Source: Vesta saturnalis (taxonomy: Eukaryota; Arthropoda; Insecta; Coleoptera; Lampyridae). Taken from it: a stretch of 64,000 nucleotides of DNA. Below the pieces are notes generated by a model. That model was given only the letters and a program-made list of their open reading frames with translations. It was not told the DNA's origin and searched no databases. Position numbers and translations under genes: made by a program. The stretch covers positions 3,223,501 through 3,287,500 of the forward strand of contig JARFJB010000664.1 of NCBI GenBank assembly GCA_036346205.1, written 5' to 3'. Positions 10,913 through 22,238 of the stretch are shown here, in pieces. Within the stretch, counting starts at the first letter, position 1, and each line of letters opens with the position of its first letter.

Positions 10913-11577
10913 GGTGTGGAACACCACACGACTTTCCAACCTACAAAATAGTAAATTAAAGGAAATGAAATAATTTTAATAACATTTCTTTAGGATAACT
11001 ATGCATCTCTTATAAGAAGTTCATTACAAAAATCGGCTACATTGTAAACGCAAAAACAATAATATGTCAAACAGACGTTTAAAACTTCATGACAGAAAGA
11101 CATAAATACATGTTAACGCAAAAAAAAAGTTCCAAAGCCGCCCGCTTCTATAAAAATATCGATAATACAGCTTCAGCGTTTTCAATCGTATTTATTTAAT
11201 TTTTATATTTATTACGCTTTACATTAAAGAGTAAAATTAATTATTTTTTTTAAATACGTCTATACTTTTTCTTATAAAATTAATCGTTATTCAGATAATG
11301 ACAAAAATTGTACTAACACTTAATATCAAAAAATTGCATAGAACAGAATTAATCGACATGTATAAAGTAGTTATTCAGGTATTTTGATATCTTTTAGATA
11401 TGCAGCTGTTATACAAATATTTGATAAAACAAACAATACCCTAATAAACCCCCCTCTCGGCCGGTAGATTTCTCCCAAAATCTAATTAGCTGCAAGCCAA
11501 ATGAAAACAAGCTTAAATACAAAATTTTAAGTACGTAGGTATTTTCGTTGTGGAGTTACCGTGGATACTAACATACA
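10913..11577 (+). mobile_element. CACG-minisatellite repeat, copy 2 (single arm)
   Basis: It starts with GTGTGGAACACCACACG, a small perfect palindrome, and runs through the same landmarks as the palindromic copy. These are GTTTAAAACTTCATG, CCCCCCTCTCGGCCGG, and a final GTGGAGTTACCGTGGATAC immediately before the minisatellite. Only one arm is present; beyond the minisatellite (12,236 on) the sequence is unrelated. The arm has one internal unit rather than two. Confidence 0.75.
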
Positions 11578-11723
11578 TCCAAACACACACACGCACGCGC
11601 ACCTGCACACGACACGCACGCACGACACACACACACACACGCACGCACGCACGCCCCCTACACACACAAACATAAACACACACACACGCATACGCACACG
11701 CACACGCACAGCACACACACGCA

Positions 11724-11773
<50 letters not shown>

Positions 11774-12235
11774 AGACACAGGCAGACACCGACACAGACA
11801 CAGACACAGACACAGACACAGACATAGACACAAACACAGACACAGACACCGACACAGGCACAGGCACAGACACAGACACAGACACAGGCACAGACACGAC
11901 ACAGGCACAGACACAGACACAGACACAGACACAGACACACAGACACAGACACAGACACAGACACACATACGCACAGCGCACGGACGCACGCACGCTCGAT
12001 TGTCGCGCACGTGCACACGCAACACACACGGACAAACGAACAAACGGACACACACGCACCCACACACACAGACACGCACACACACAGACACGCGACAACA
12101 CATACGCACACACACACACACACACACACACAACACACACACGCGCACAGGCGCACAGACACGCATAGAAACGCACATACACGCACAGACACACGCGCAC
12201 GCGCACGCACGCTCACGCGTACAAACGGACACCAA
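11578..12235. repeat. CACG/CACAGA minisatellite
   Basis: About 660 bp of ACACGC, ACACAC and ACACAG units, including a long (ACACAG)n domain at about 11,768-11,970. This is the 3' end of copy 2 of the repeat. The Cys/Val-rich or Thr/His-rich open frames crossing it on both strands are repeat artefacts. Confidence 0.95.
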
Positions 12236-12971
12236 TTATTAATTGAAAACACAAAACTTGGAAAATGTAAAATAAAACACTACTTACTAATCAGAATTTC
12301 GAGTTTCTAAGACCGAATACCCGAGTAGTCCTGAGTTAGTAGTCAGAATTTTCGAACTTCTAAATATTTATACCAGATTTTGATGGCTGGTCTAGTAACC
12401 ATAAAGCAGGTAAACAAACAATATAGTTGTAATAACTAAATGTATAAAATTGAAATTTACAAGAATATCTAGTTGAACGGTTACCAAAACGTGAAATTGC
12501 GTATCTGTTCAGACATCAAAATTTTAGCCACATAACCCTTTATGCTGCAATACGAAACTGCGAAGAGGCTATACCCTGCACTAATTTGTCGAAAACTAGA
12601 AAACCTCATATTTTAACAAGGTTATTTTGGTAGGAAACGCTCAACACAAAATTGGAATATCTAGTGTAAAGCTGGGTCGCCGTTTTGTGGTCCTTTATAA
12701 AACCATGTAGAGGTTTTAACCAAAGAATGACGTGCATTTTGAAAGAGAATTTAGGGAAAATTGGCATATGGCACTTGAGGTAAACGCAAATTTGGAGAAT
12801 AAGGGATATTTGCCCATACTATTAGCATTGCATTTGCAAAGCTAATGATTTATCAATTAAAGACAGTTGTTTGGCAATGTAGATGGTTTTTTTTTGTGGT
12901 TACGTAAAAATCTGTAGGGCACATAGTTTATATAAAAAGGTAAGACTAAATTACACCCTGCAAGACTTTAC
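12236..12971. other. AT-rich spacer
   Basis: I see no gene, repeat family or transposon end here. Confidence 0.4.

Positions 12972-13047
<76 letters not shown>
12972..13047. repeat. (TA)n microsatellite
   Basis: TA run with a single interrupting C, left of the MITE at 13,048. Confidence 0.95.
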
Positions 13048-13051
<4 letters not shown>

Positions 13052-13455
13052 AAAGTGCACTACTACGCTGTTGATTTTAATTTTCACCTAAAAGGGCATT
13101 TATTAACATTGTTTAGAGTTTCAAAAGGCACTACTTTGTTTGAAATAACTTCTACATTAGTTACTATTTACTAGAACAGTAGTGACTGCATTGGTATTAG
13201 AGATAATTAGAAATTTGGTTGAGGTTATATTTCCGTAAAAATAAATCTTCAGGGAAGTTATGAAACAAATGACAACGGCAATATTAACTAGCAACATAAC
13301 TTAGTATATCATAACAATTTCAATTGTCTCCGGTATCATGAACACGATAAAAACCAAAATTTCTGTCTTAGCCTTACTACGCCAGCGCAGTAATGACGCC
13401 ATTCTCCTCATAATGTAGGGTTTACATATAATTCTAGCGTAACAATGCACATTAT

Positions 13456-13459
<4 letters not shown>
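13048..13459. mobile_element. Candidate MITE between two (TA)n runs
   Basis: The left edge reads GTATAAAGTGCACTACTACGCT. The right edge, read inward on the other strand, is GTATAATGTGCATTGTTACGCT, an imperfect inverted repeat of about 22 bp. The 412 bp unit is non-coding and sits exactly between two (TA)n microsatellites, as expected for a TA-targeting non-autonomous element. The partner transposase is not identified. Confidence 0.6.

Positions 13460-13519
<60 letters not shown>
13460..13519. repeat. (TA)n microsatellite
   Basis: TA run right of the candidate MITE. Confidence 0.95.
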
Positions 13520-13522
<3 letters not shown>

Positions 13523-14999
13523 AAACATCATTATCAGGTTGGGAGATGCTGAGACAGGAGTTTTGTTTTAGGATCGTGTTGCCACGATTTAGTTTTATTA
13601 TTTTAACGGACGTAATTGGCCCGAACAGTTCTTAATGACGAATAGTTGAGACTGAACCGACGAGAGGATTCGATCTGTAGCTCCCGTGGAACAAAGTCGG
13701 GAAAAATTTGCACTCCACGTATGAAGTAAACAACCCTGTTTTTGTGAGAGTGCAAATAAAATTTTAGTTGTGAGGAATTGTTTTTGGAAATTCGCAAACA
13801 CAGTCTTCGAAGTGGTTTAAGGACACTCGCTAAGTATGTAACGTAAAAGTTTCCTGTTAAGCATGATGTTGGCTGAGAAGAAGTTCGTGAACGGCTATAA
13901 AAAATATTAATGGGGAGTTTTTATTGTATATAGAAGTATAAGTATGAAAAGCGTTATATAGTCTATTATTGAACAAAATACAGCGCACCGAGGGACTTGA
14001 ATATCCTAATCTTTCTTAATGACACCAATGTGTACACATTAATCCAATAGTTGCTTCAATTTTACAAACAAGACGTTTTCTTTGCACAGATAATAGAAGT
14101 AAATAAAGTAGAATTAGACGCAATCATTAATAGGGGAGTAACGTTTGTACAAGCTAAAATAACGCAGTTGAAAGTAGCTGTTTAAAATCGAGGGAAGAAA
14201 GAATAAACCTGTTAGGATTTGAAAAGTAGATGAGTTTACGCACAACTCATTAAATTTTGTACCCAGCGAAGTTCATTACGTTGATATCATTTTAGGATAT
14301 TACTAAAAGGCAATTATGTATTTCTGTGCAGAAACCCGAATCATGTATCAGTGGAACAACGCATATTGGTTAATAATACCAGAAACGGTACATCAGATAT
14401 CTATCAGAAGATGCCCAAACAATATCCTGTTCATGAATTTTAATGTAGAGGGCATATGTAGTATGAAAGTATGAAAATTGGCCAAGGATAGAACCGAGGA
14501 ACTGTGAATACCAGAACCTGAAGTAATAACCGATTCCGAGTCAAAACTATTGCGGAAATAATTAAAAACTCGTTCTGGAACTTTTGAAGAACAAATAGGC
14601 AAAGTGATACCTCTACAACATTCTGGTACCAGCGTATAACTGGGAGGATCTGATGAATCGACTACGGCTGGTTCTAAAACCTTTAGAAAAGTAGAGTTTA
14701 CAGGTGATTATGTCCAGTAGAAGCGAAGGTTTTAGCAACACAAGCTTTGCAATACTCCAAATCGTACAAGAAAGACACGGAGGAATCTTTCAAGATATTA
14801 TAGAATATTCCGAGAAGCGACCAGAATTACGATTACATAATCAGTACCGTGGGACTTATTGTAATTTTACTCCAAAGAAACGACCCAGCGATGGTCATAA
14901 CCACAACACTAAAATATCGGCCATCTAGAGCAGATCCACAGTTATTCGAAACGATGCAAAATTTACAAAATGAGCCAGAAGAAATAAATGCAGCTGACG
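13520..14999. other. AT-rich region, possibly more of the decayed retrotransposon
   Basis: No domain is recognisable. The region precedes the integrase remnant and has a somewhat higher GC content than the neighbouring spacers, so it may be the degraded upstream pol of the same element. This is inference only. Confidence 0.3.
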
Positions 15000-15300
15000 T
15001 CATTCATTATCACGATCAAAAGGACATACGTGACTTGACCGTGCAATATCCCGTATTATGCACACATGTTTGTTTGCAGAGAAGAAAATACTTCGATGAT
15101 CATATAAGGCTTGTTTTCAATGCCAGCTGGAAAACAACCAGGGTTGGGTTTTATGTCGTACAACAGTGCCAAGTTACCCATTCGAGATGATCCATACGGA
15201 TCATATAGGACCCTTTATTAAGAGTAAGAGAAACAGCAAGCCAAACAAATGGAAAGGAATTACGGAAGTTTTCGTAATCCATAGAATACCAAAAGAATGG
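15000..15300 (+). pseudogene. LTR-retrotransposon integrase remnant (Ty3/Gypsy-like)
   Basis: Plus-strand frames show, in order, a zinc-finger half CFQCQL (near 15,113), GKQPG after a one-base frameshift (near 15,130), and then IHTDHIGPFIKSKR (near 15,193-15,235). The last is the start of the integrase catalytic core with its first D. This zinc finger, GKxPG, IHxDHxGPF order is characteristic of Ty3/Gypsy-type integrases. The downstream D and E are not recognisable and stops follow by 15,320. Intact ends, LTRs or a reverse transcriptase were not found in 13.5-15.5 kb. I consider it an old internal fragment. Confidence 0.65.
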
Positions 15301-16560
15301 GTAAGTAGACCGAATAAATAGAGTACTTATCTCTACTCTGGCGAGTCTGACAAAACAGGACGACTGCAGGGACAAGGAGTTAATTAAGGTTGAGAGATGT
15401 TTGAATATGACCACAAATATAACGGAAAAACTGCATGAATGTGACAAAAGAATTGACGAAATTAAATACGACATGGGCGAAGTCTAAATGTGCTAAACAG
15501 CTAATATCACTCATCAACTCAATCTATATCCTCGACAACTACAGCAGATTTAAGGTCCTCTTCGGTAATACACATAAATGAACCGTAACTTATTGTGAAA
15601 AATTTATTTTAAAGATAGATGTTGCCAATATAAACATCTAATAGTCAATACTTCATAACGTAACTGTGATTTCATTCCTGATTAATTTTTTTTTAAGTGT
15701 TCCCTCTCATTTTTCTTGTGCTATAAGGTATAGTATATTAAAATTGTTATGTAATTTTGTGTGCTAACCTAATGCTCGTTTGAAGTCGGAGATAATTAAA
15801 AAATAAAGGTATATGTCACATTGTATCATTTAAAACTCTAGCTAACTATACAGTAATGCTATAAGGTCTATTACTAATGTTAGGTTCTTTAGGCTTTTAT
15901 GCTTTCGCCTTCACCTTTCATTTTCATGTTCAGTCTTATATTTGTTTGACTTCTTAGTATGGAGCGATTGCGATGTTCGTACTCCAATTATTAAGCTGGA
16001 ATGTCTATATGTGAATACGAACATTAATTAGATGTAATCCTGGTCGCTTTTCTTCGGCGATGTGTGGTGTTACCTGCGACTACGGACTACGAATGATTGA
16101 TATGGCGATCGTTCCGAAGCATGAAATAACTGGGACTACGAGAGTGTATAATGTGTGACAGTCTGGAACAATGAGATTTGCATGTACTAATATCAATTAT
16201 AATTAAAACATTCTTATCGCTGTAACTTTTATGGTCAATCTGAAGACAAAATTACTGTCCTTCCATTTATGGTTTAAAAACTAACACTCACGAACTATTT
16301 TGTCGCTATCCCACTATATACTTAATGAATCTTGCTATAATCAAGTGCATTGATTAAATGGGTTGTTTAACTATCTCTAGAATAATTAATTTTTGACATA
16401 TTTATTAGCTAATTGCACTGTTATCACAGCTTACTAATGGTTTAGTTATTTTACTTAAGTGACGGCATAATTTATATAATAATTTGGAGTTATAAATATA
16501 CATATAAACTGCACTGCATTGGGAGTAGACATATAAGGGGTGGCTCTAAACCAAAGTGAC
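15301..16560. other. AT-rich spacer
   Basis: Weak open frames only; no gene, repeat family or transposon end recognised. Confidence 0.4.
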
Positions 16561-16566
16561 AATTTT

Positions 16567-16642
16567 TCAAGGTCAAGTTCATCAACGTCAAGCTTTTGGC
16601 GGGAAATTTAAATTTCAGCTCAAGGTCAAAATGGTAAGGTCA
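16567..16642 (+). promoter_or_regulatory. Cluster of TCAAGGTCA-type nuclear-receptor half-sites
   Basis: TCAAGGTCA occurs exactly at 16,567-16,575 and 16,620-16,628. One-mismatch versions are TCAACGTCA at 16,582-16,590 and GTAAGGTCA at 16,634-16,642, all in the same orientation within 76 bp. TCAAGGTCA fits the monomer site of FTZ-F1/NR5A and ERR-type receptors (YCAAGGYCR). Function is unproven; no promoter or gene is visible nearby. Confidence 0.35.
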
Positions 16643-16649
16643 AAACTTA

Positions 16650-19460
16650 AATTATCCGCTCTAAAATTTGTTTGGCGATTATTAGGTACTAGGTGCCTAT
16701 AATAATTTTAATTACCTTGATCGCGTTACATGTTACATTCATGCATCTGATAATTTAGTGAATAAATCGCTTTCTGTGCTCCTTTGCTACCTTTACTGAC
16801 TTTTATGCTTATTATCAAACGCTGTATGTTTGATGCTTTACTATTACATTTCAGTAAACTAACGTAGCATAGTAAGCATTATTAAGTAACTGTACTAGTA
16901 TGCGGAGCTTTTAAAACCTACTCGACTTACTTCGACTAAACTATATCTTGTATTGTGTGTTATAGACCTTCAGTTGTATCGTCTGTTTTAAACTTCTGAC
17001 GAGGTTTCTTGAACATTTTTGGTAACTGAAAGGTTTTTTTCTTGCTCCCAATTATTTTCTTTAAGGTAGGTATACTGATCTTTAAAGCTTCCGATGCTCT
17101 TGCTTCAACATTTCGCAATATGAATTTAATTTCGTAATTACTCAAATTACTTTCTCTAGCGGTCCATGAAAGTTTCATATATGTACTTGTATACAATAGA
17201 TAAAGACGTACATAACCGACAGGAAAACTTTAATTATAATTATTAATCATATATTTTCAAATACATAACAAACAAAGTACACCCACGTACCCCACAAAAA
17301 TAACAAACACCGAACGCGATTCAATAGCTAAGCTATCATCATCAGTGGTCGATTGGGGCAGATACATGATTGAAATCACATTACCACCTTTCTCTATTAA
17401 TCATTATCGTACGCGTTTGTGTAAATCAAAACTTTGCTTTTAATGATGCATTTCATGTGAAATTCTGTAAGTAAAATATTAAAAATTTCACTTCACTACG
17501 CTTTTAAGCGTGCTTTCTATGCCGCGACAAACATGCCAACCTATTATTATCTTTTTGGCCCAGGTATCTAAATTTAAAACGCCTATAACATAGAGTATTC
17601 TTCTTAGTTCACCGTTCTCGGTCAAAAAACTGAATACATACATACGTTCTAACACAAATGCCAGGTGTCAGAACGTGTCTGTGATTAATCTTTCGTACGC
17701 AACATCTCAAATACTTGAAAGGTGATTGTGTACAAATTACACATACGTGTTAATGCCTTTAGTCTTCTTGGTGAGAATAAACTTGCTTTTTTTTCTTTAA
17801 TTTACATTTGGTATAAACGCTGAAACCTAAATGTAAAGACTCTACCGATGTTTGGTAGTGGTGGTGGTCGATCCGCGAAGCAAGGGGTACGAGAGGTAAC
17901 ATTAAAAGCGATTTCATTCCAACTTGAGATAAGTATTTGATTGAATTGACTCAAATAATAGAAGATGGAAAAGTTTTTCGAGTGTGCTGAATAATAAATA
18001 TATTATTTCTTCTTTCCTACTTAAAAACATTATTCTTCGTGTTATAAAATGTAAGGTACTTCAAGAATTTTTCTTTCTGGTATCAACATTTTACAAGGTG
18101 GAGGTTGAGAATATGCAATAAATAATTACTTACAATAAATTTAATTAACCAGGTACTTCCGACTTCTAACTCGAATAGTCCATGTTAGAACTCGGAATTT
18201 GCGAGTCTCAAACCGAAAAAATAAAAAAAAACTGTTGCTAACCCCTTCCACTCTTACGTAATAAAAAATAATTTATAAAAGCAGAAACTTAAGGTAGATA
18301 AAAAAAAACCTGTTGAATTGATTACGTACATGTGATTTAACGTCTGTCGCCGTTTTCACTTCAGCTTAGACATGTTAAAATTAAGAACATACTAGAATCG
18401 AAGTGTAGTAAAACACAACAATTTAGTAGATAATTGCACTTAATAATTACTTTAGATCATGTTAATAAATGTTACCGGAAATAATAACAGTTGAAGAATT
18501 CAAATATGGAACTGTTAAATGCATACAGTATTCTCGACGTAAAATTTTACAGTGTATCCGGGAAATGTTTCTTTGAAAGGGAAACTTATTGTCGGTTTTA
18601 CAAAAAGGTTGTGCTTATTAACGGTATACTCACCTATATTGAAAAATGCAGGTTGATGGGTGTGCGGTTGCTAACCTGTCAATCAGTATCGCTTTTAAAT
18701 GTTTTTCAATAATAGCTTTCTTTAAAAATTGATAGCTCGTTGGTTTTGAATAAATTCTGGTTCGGATATAATTTGATAATCAACTAATAAACTAGCTCGC
18801 CGTGGCTTAATGGTTTACTCGCCATTTTTGTATAGTCTTCTGCTTTTTCTTCGTTAGTTTTAGTTAGATTTAGGTACTATGATTAGTAAGTAAAATTGTT
18901 TCTTTTTTACTATTTTTTACGTTCTCAAAGTGGGAACGTGAGAAAAATACAATTGTATGGAAACGATATATACACAAACGTTGATTTATATGACCGTTAA
19001 TAACCTTAATTAGCTGTAAATGTTACACTATTTTGAGTAACCTTTTTCGCCTTAAACACTCTAACGCGTATGCTGGGCGCCAGTTACAACTATAGCATTA
19101 CCATTTGAAGTAAAGTAATAACTGAAAAAACAAACGTAAGCTCAAAAAGAAATGAATTAGATATGAAGACCGCGGGTAACGTGATAGTCAAATGCTGCAG
19201 CTCGAAGTTGGCGGGGGCTGGGTTCTTTCTTTATTTGACAAGCTAAATAACGCATATAAAGCGCCACTAATACGTTGTTGCTCGTTAAGAGCAATAAAAC
19301 ACTCAGCTTGAGTTAAAGTACTGCAGACTTCAATTACAATACTTTTACAGGCGGACTCACAAAAATATGCGAAACAAATATGTCAACGCTACAATAGATG
19401 TTATTAAAAAAATATTAAATTTAAGTGGTAATGGCAAAACAATAGAATCAAAGCTCCTAA
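16650..19460. other. AT-rich spacer
   Basis: I see only short open frames without recognisable domains (for example 16,960-17,196 minus and 18,491-18,712 plus). No transposon ends were found. Confidence 0.4.
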
Positions 19461-19466
19461 TTAACT

Positions 19467-19540
19467 TATGATTTTTGCGCAGTTGGTTAACACGGTACTC
19501 CAGCAAAGTGCAAGTCGTAGATTCAAATCCTACTGGAGGT
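19467..19540 (+). mobile_element. tRNA-like SINE head, copy a (degenerate)
   Basis: It contains GCGCAGTTGGTTAACACGG (A-box region), GTACTCCAGCAAAGTGC (anticodon arm) and GTAGATTCAAATCCTAC (T arm, 5 bp stem). GGAGGTAAACTTTTTATTT follows. It is a diverged copy of the complete cloverleaf at 20,221-20,294; its acceptor stem and D stem no longer pair fully. Confidence 0.6.
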
Positions 19541-19651
19541 AAACTTTTTATTTTATGTATGAAAATGTAAACTTTCACCATTAACACTCATAATAAAATA
19601 CTTATCTTTTTTGGGGTTTTTTAATGGTGTACTTTAAATTATACAATCTAA

Positions 19652-19685
19652 ACGTTTCGATAACACTTACAGTTATCTTTGTCAG
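19652..19685 (-). ncRNA. Hammerhead-ribozyme-like motif, copy 1 (mutated)
   Basis: The minus strand reads CTGACAA, then AGATAAC, a loop and GTTATC, then GAAACGT. The stem II pairing GATAAC/GTTATC is intact. The conserved CUGANGA core has A in place of the second G, so activity is unlikely. Confidence 0.4.
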
Positions 19686-19904
19686 TAGTAATGTTAAAAA
19701 TTGTTAAAGATGTAAACAATTTTGTCAAATTTGAAAAATTAAAACAAACATAAGCCTGCTATTAATTAATTAATTAATTTGAATTAATTTGAAAAATTAA
19801 AACAAACATAAGCCTGCTATTAATTAATTAATTAATTAATAGCAGGCTTATGTTTAATTTTCAAATTGAAAAATTTACATCTTTAACAATTTTTAACATT
19901 ACTA

Positions 19905-19937
19905 CTGACGAAGATAACTGTAAGCGTATCGAAACGT
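19905..19937 (+). ncRNA. Hammerhead-ribozyme-like motif, copy 2
   Basis: CTGACGA matches the core CUGANGA. GATAAC and GTATC form a slightly shortened stem II, then GAAACGT follows. Penelope-like elements are known to carry hammerhead motifs with a minimal stem III. I could not establish a stable stem I. Confidence 0.4.
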
Positions 19938-19969
19938 TTAATTATAATTAAAACACCATTAAACAAAAT

Positions 19970-20066
19970 AATATTTATTTATGTATTTAATAAAATTAAT
20001 AATAATTTTTAATTACACATTTACTTTTGAACTTATTCGTTCATAACAAAAACTTATAATAATTTA
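19970..20066 (+). repeat. Solo tail of the tRNA-like repeat family
   Basis: TTTATGTATTTAATAAAATT...GAACTTATTCGTTCATAAC matches the tail that follows the tRNA-like head at 34,025-34,123, but no head precedes it here. Confidence 0.6.
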
Positions 20067-20220
20067 ATATTAGTCAAGTTGCTTTGGTATGTGTGAATCC
20101 TTGCGATATTGTAGGCTCACATTCCATTAATATAACTTATTTGATTGTAATCTCATTATATTTAGAATTTACATCAGTTCTACGTACATAAAAACAAAAT
20201 TTGCATCGATTGGGTCTTGA

Positions 20221-20294
20221 ATCTCGATGGCGCAGATGGTTAGCGCGGTACTCTAGCAAAGTACTGGTCGTAGGTTCAAATCCTACTCGAGGTA
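20221..20294 (+). mobile_element. tRNA-like SINE head, copy b (complete cloverleaf, AGC anticodon position)
   Basis: A full cloverleaf can be drawn. The acceptor is ATCTCGA/TCGAGGT (7 bp with one wobble), the D stem GCGC/GCGC, and the anticodon stem GTACT/AGTAC. The anticodon loop CTAGCAA has AGC at the anticodon. The variable loop has 5 nt and the T stem is GTAGG/CCTAC with loop TTCAAAT. A and B boxes are both good. The flank on each side (AAATTTGCATCGATTGGG before, AAACTTTTCATTTATG after) recurs at other copies, so this is the head of a dispersed repeat rather than a single-copy tRNA gene. It lacks the G3-U70 pair expected of a working tRNA-Ala. Confidence 0.65.
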
Positions 20295-21021
20295 AACTTT
20301 TCATTTATGTATTTAATAAAATTAATAATAATTTTTAACTTATAATTGAGATTCAACGACAGCGTTGTTAAAGTAATAATAAACAAAAGGCTAAAAAACA
20401 AAATAACATTTACAATCAAGTATGATAAAGTTTGATTCAAATAAAGTTGGGTATCACTCATCGATGTAAAACTCTATAATAAAATTACATATTTTTATCT
20501 CTCTTTCTCAACTACACGTATTAGAGAAGGATGGCCATAAAAGCATAAATCAACAACACATTCATATTACCGCACTAAAACGTGTGTCGTGACTAAGAAG
20601 CAACGTCTGTCAGTCCTATCATTTTTGAAATTATTGTTTATGCGTTTTTGCTTTACTTTTCATAAAAAAAAACAGTTTTTTTTCAAAACTATCTAGTATC
20701 TACTTATACAGTGAATTATCGGTAATTTGGTAACATTTTTTCATAATTTACATAAATTTACAAAATTTTTGATATGCTAAGTGATAATCACCTTACATCT
20801 CAAGCGCAGCTCGTAGTTATGAACGTGCTTAATTATTTGGAACGGGAACGTGACTATCAAGGGGGACTCGTTCCATTTGAATCTGTTATGCAGGTATGTA
20901 GTACATTACTGTGTAAAATATGATACTTGGAAGGAAGTTGATGCCTATGTGATTCTGTAAAGGGAAAATTTTTTGAAATGCATTCAAAATAAAAATACAA
21001 ACATGCAAGACATGTCTAGTA

Positions 21022-22238
21022 ACGTATGTCTCAAAAGTTTTGGCACAAAATCCAATGGATGTAAAATACGCGAGAATGATCAAATATTAGGTTGGCTTTG
21101 GAAACAAAAATTCTCTGAGAGTTTGTCTTCACTTTGACCGTTCAGTTTTAGAAAGCAGTTGTACTAAAATGGCCTACAAATTATATCTTCGTAAAAGTAT
21201 TTACAGTCTAGTTGGGAAAATGCCTAAGCGTGAAATAGTTCGCATATTCGAAAATCAAAATATTTCCCGTAGAACTATTTATCGTACAATAGCGGATTGT
21301 GAACAAGGTATAACCATGTATAAATCTCCCAAAAAGTGGACGACCCAGACCTTTTACTCAAGCCAGAGCAGACAGGTTAGCAAGAAGAGCATCAAATACA
21401 GTTGGAATGTTGGTCAGGAAATTAGCAAGGGATTATAGAACTTCTAAGGATACAGTTTGGAGGGAATTGGTTAGGAATGGTCAAGAATGTCGAAAAAGAA
21501 GAAAATGACCAAAATATACACCAAATCAGTAGACACCTATGCCACGATGTTGTCGGGCATTAAGGTGGATACATTTGGTCAACAACAAAGTCATTGTTAT
21601 TGATAATGAAAAATATTTCACTCAGGTAACTCAGAAACTAAGGGTAACGATCGTTTCTATACTGCTAACTTAGAAAACTGCCCACAGAATGTTAAATATA
21701 AAGAAAAGGCAACATCTGCTGATGAAATTTTAGTCTGGTGTGCGATTTCTATAAGATGGATATCGAAGCCTTATGTAGGGCGTGTAAGGGGCGAAGCACT
21801 GGATAGTCAGCGCTATATTCAGAATTGGCTGGTCAAACTGAATGATTTAATTAATGAATATCACGCTGAAGACGATATACTGTTTAGGCCAGACTTCGCT
21901 TCCTGTCCTTACACTAGGGAAACTCAGAACTGGCTCAACACTCATAACATACCATTCGTACCACGAAACGACAATCCCCCTAATCTACCTCAGGCCCGCC
22001 CAATAGAAGAATTTCGAGCACTTTTGAGTAGAAAAGTGTATGATGGAGCATGTCTCGTCGAAAATGAAGGACAGTTAAAATGGATGATTTACATAAAGAT
22101 TCGAGAGATAGATATTACAGATTTAAGTTCTCAATTTTGTTAATTATAAGTCTATTAATTATGTTTGATAGTTTAACTAAAACATATTTGTTTATAAAAC
22201 TGAATATATTATTTTGTGCCAAAACTCTTGAGATACGT
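21022..22238 (+). mobile_element. Tc1-like element inserted in an intron of transposase A
   Basis: Inverted ends of about 31 bp: ACGTATGTCTCAAAAGTTTT at 21,022 and the complement of AAAACTCTTGAGATACGT ending at 22,238. TA lies on both sides (21,020-21,021 and 22,239-22,240), as for Tc1/mariner insertions. Length 1,217 bp. It carries one decayed transposase gene on the plus strand. Confidence 0.85.
21169..22143 (+). pseudogene. Tc1/IS630-type DDE transposase, decayed
   Basis: The protein starts MAYKLYLRKSIYSLVG, followed by an HTH stretch (MPKREIVRIFENQNISRRTIYRTI). A second HTH stretch (LARDYRTSKDTVWREL) is reached only after a frameshift near 21,365. The catalytic blocks are VIDNEKYF (first D, near 21,600), FRPDFASCPY (second D, near 21,885) and ARPIEEF (catalytic E, near 21,998). 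Several stops (near 21,507 and 21,530) and frame changes separate them. The length of about 325 codons is close to the usual 330-350. All three catalytic residues are preserved although the frame is not. Confidence 0.75.

Larger units (their letters stand above)
19600..19965. mobile_element. Head-to-head pair of Penelope-type 3' ends (palindrome)
   Basis: A block with TTTAACAATTTTTAACATTACTACTGAC and the following stem-loop occurs on the plus strand at about 19,870-19,960. It recurs inverted at about 19,600-19,735, and a third copy lies at 50,520-50,665. The centre holds a duplicated ACATAAGCCTGCTATTAATT segment and its complement, separated by a TTAA-repeat. Each arm carries a hammerhead-like motif. 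Confidence 0.6.

Noticed and set aside
11513..12310. Open frames up to 241 codons, Cys/Val-rich on minus and Thr/His-rich on plus
   Set aside because: Long only because the CACG/CACAGA repeat contains no stop in most frames; overlapping on both strands.
16960..17196. 78-codon minus-strand frame, basic
   Set aside because: No domain recognised, no splice or start evidence and no neighbouring exon; could be chance.
18491..18712. 73-codon plus-strand frame
   Set aside because: No recognisable motif; AT-rich intergenic context.
18797..18830. A-box-like GTGGCTTAATGG sequence
   Set aside because: No B box follows at the required distance.
20221..20294. Functional tRNA-Ala(AGC) gene
   Set aside because: The head recurs with shared flanks and tail, and the G3-U70 identity pair of tRNA-Ala is missing, so a repeat head is more likely.
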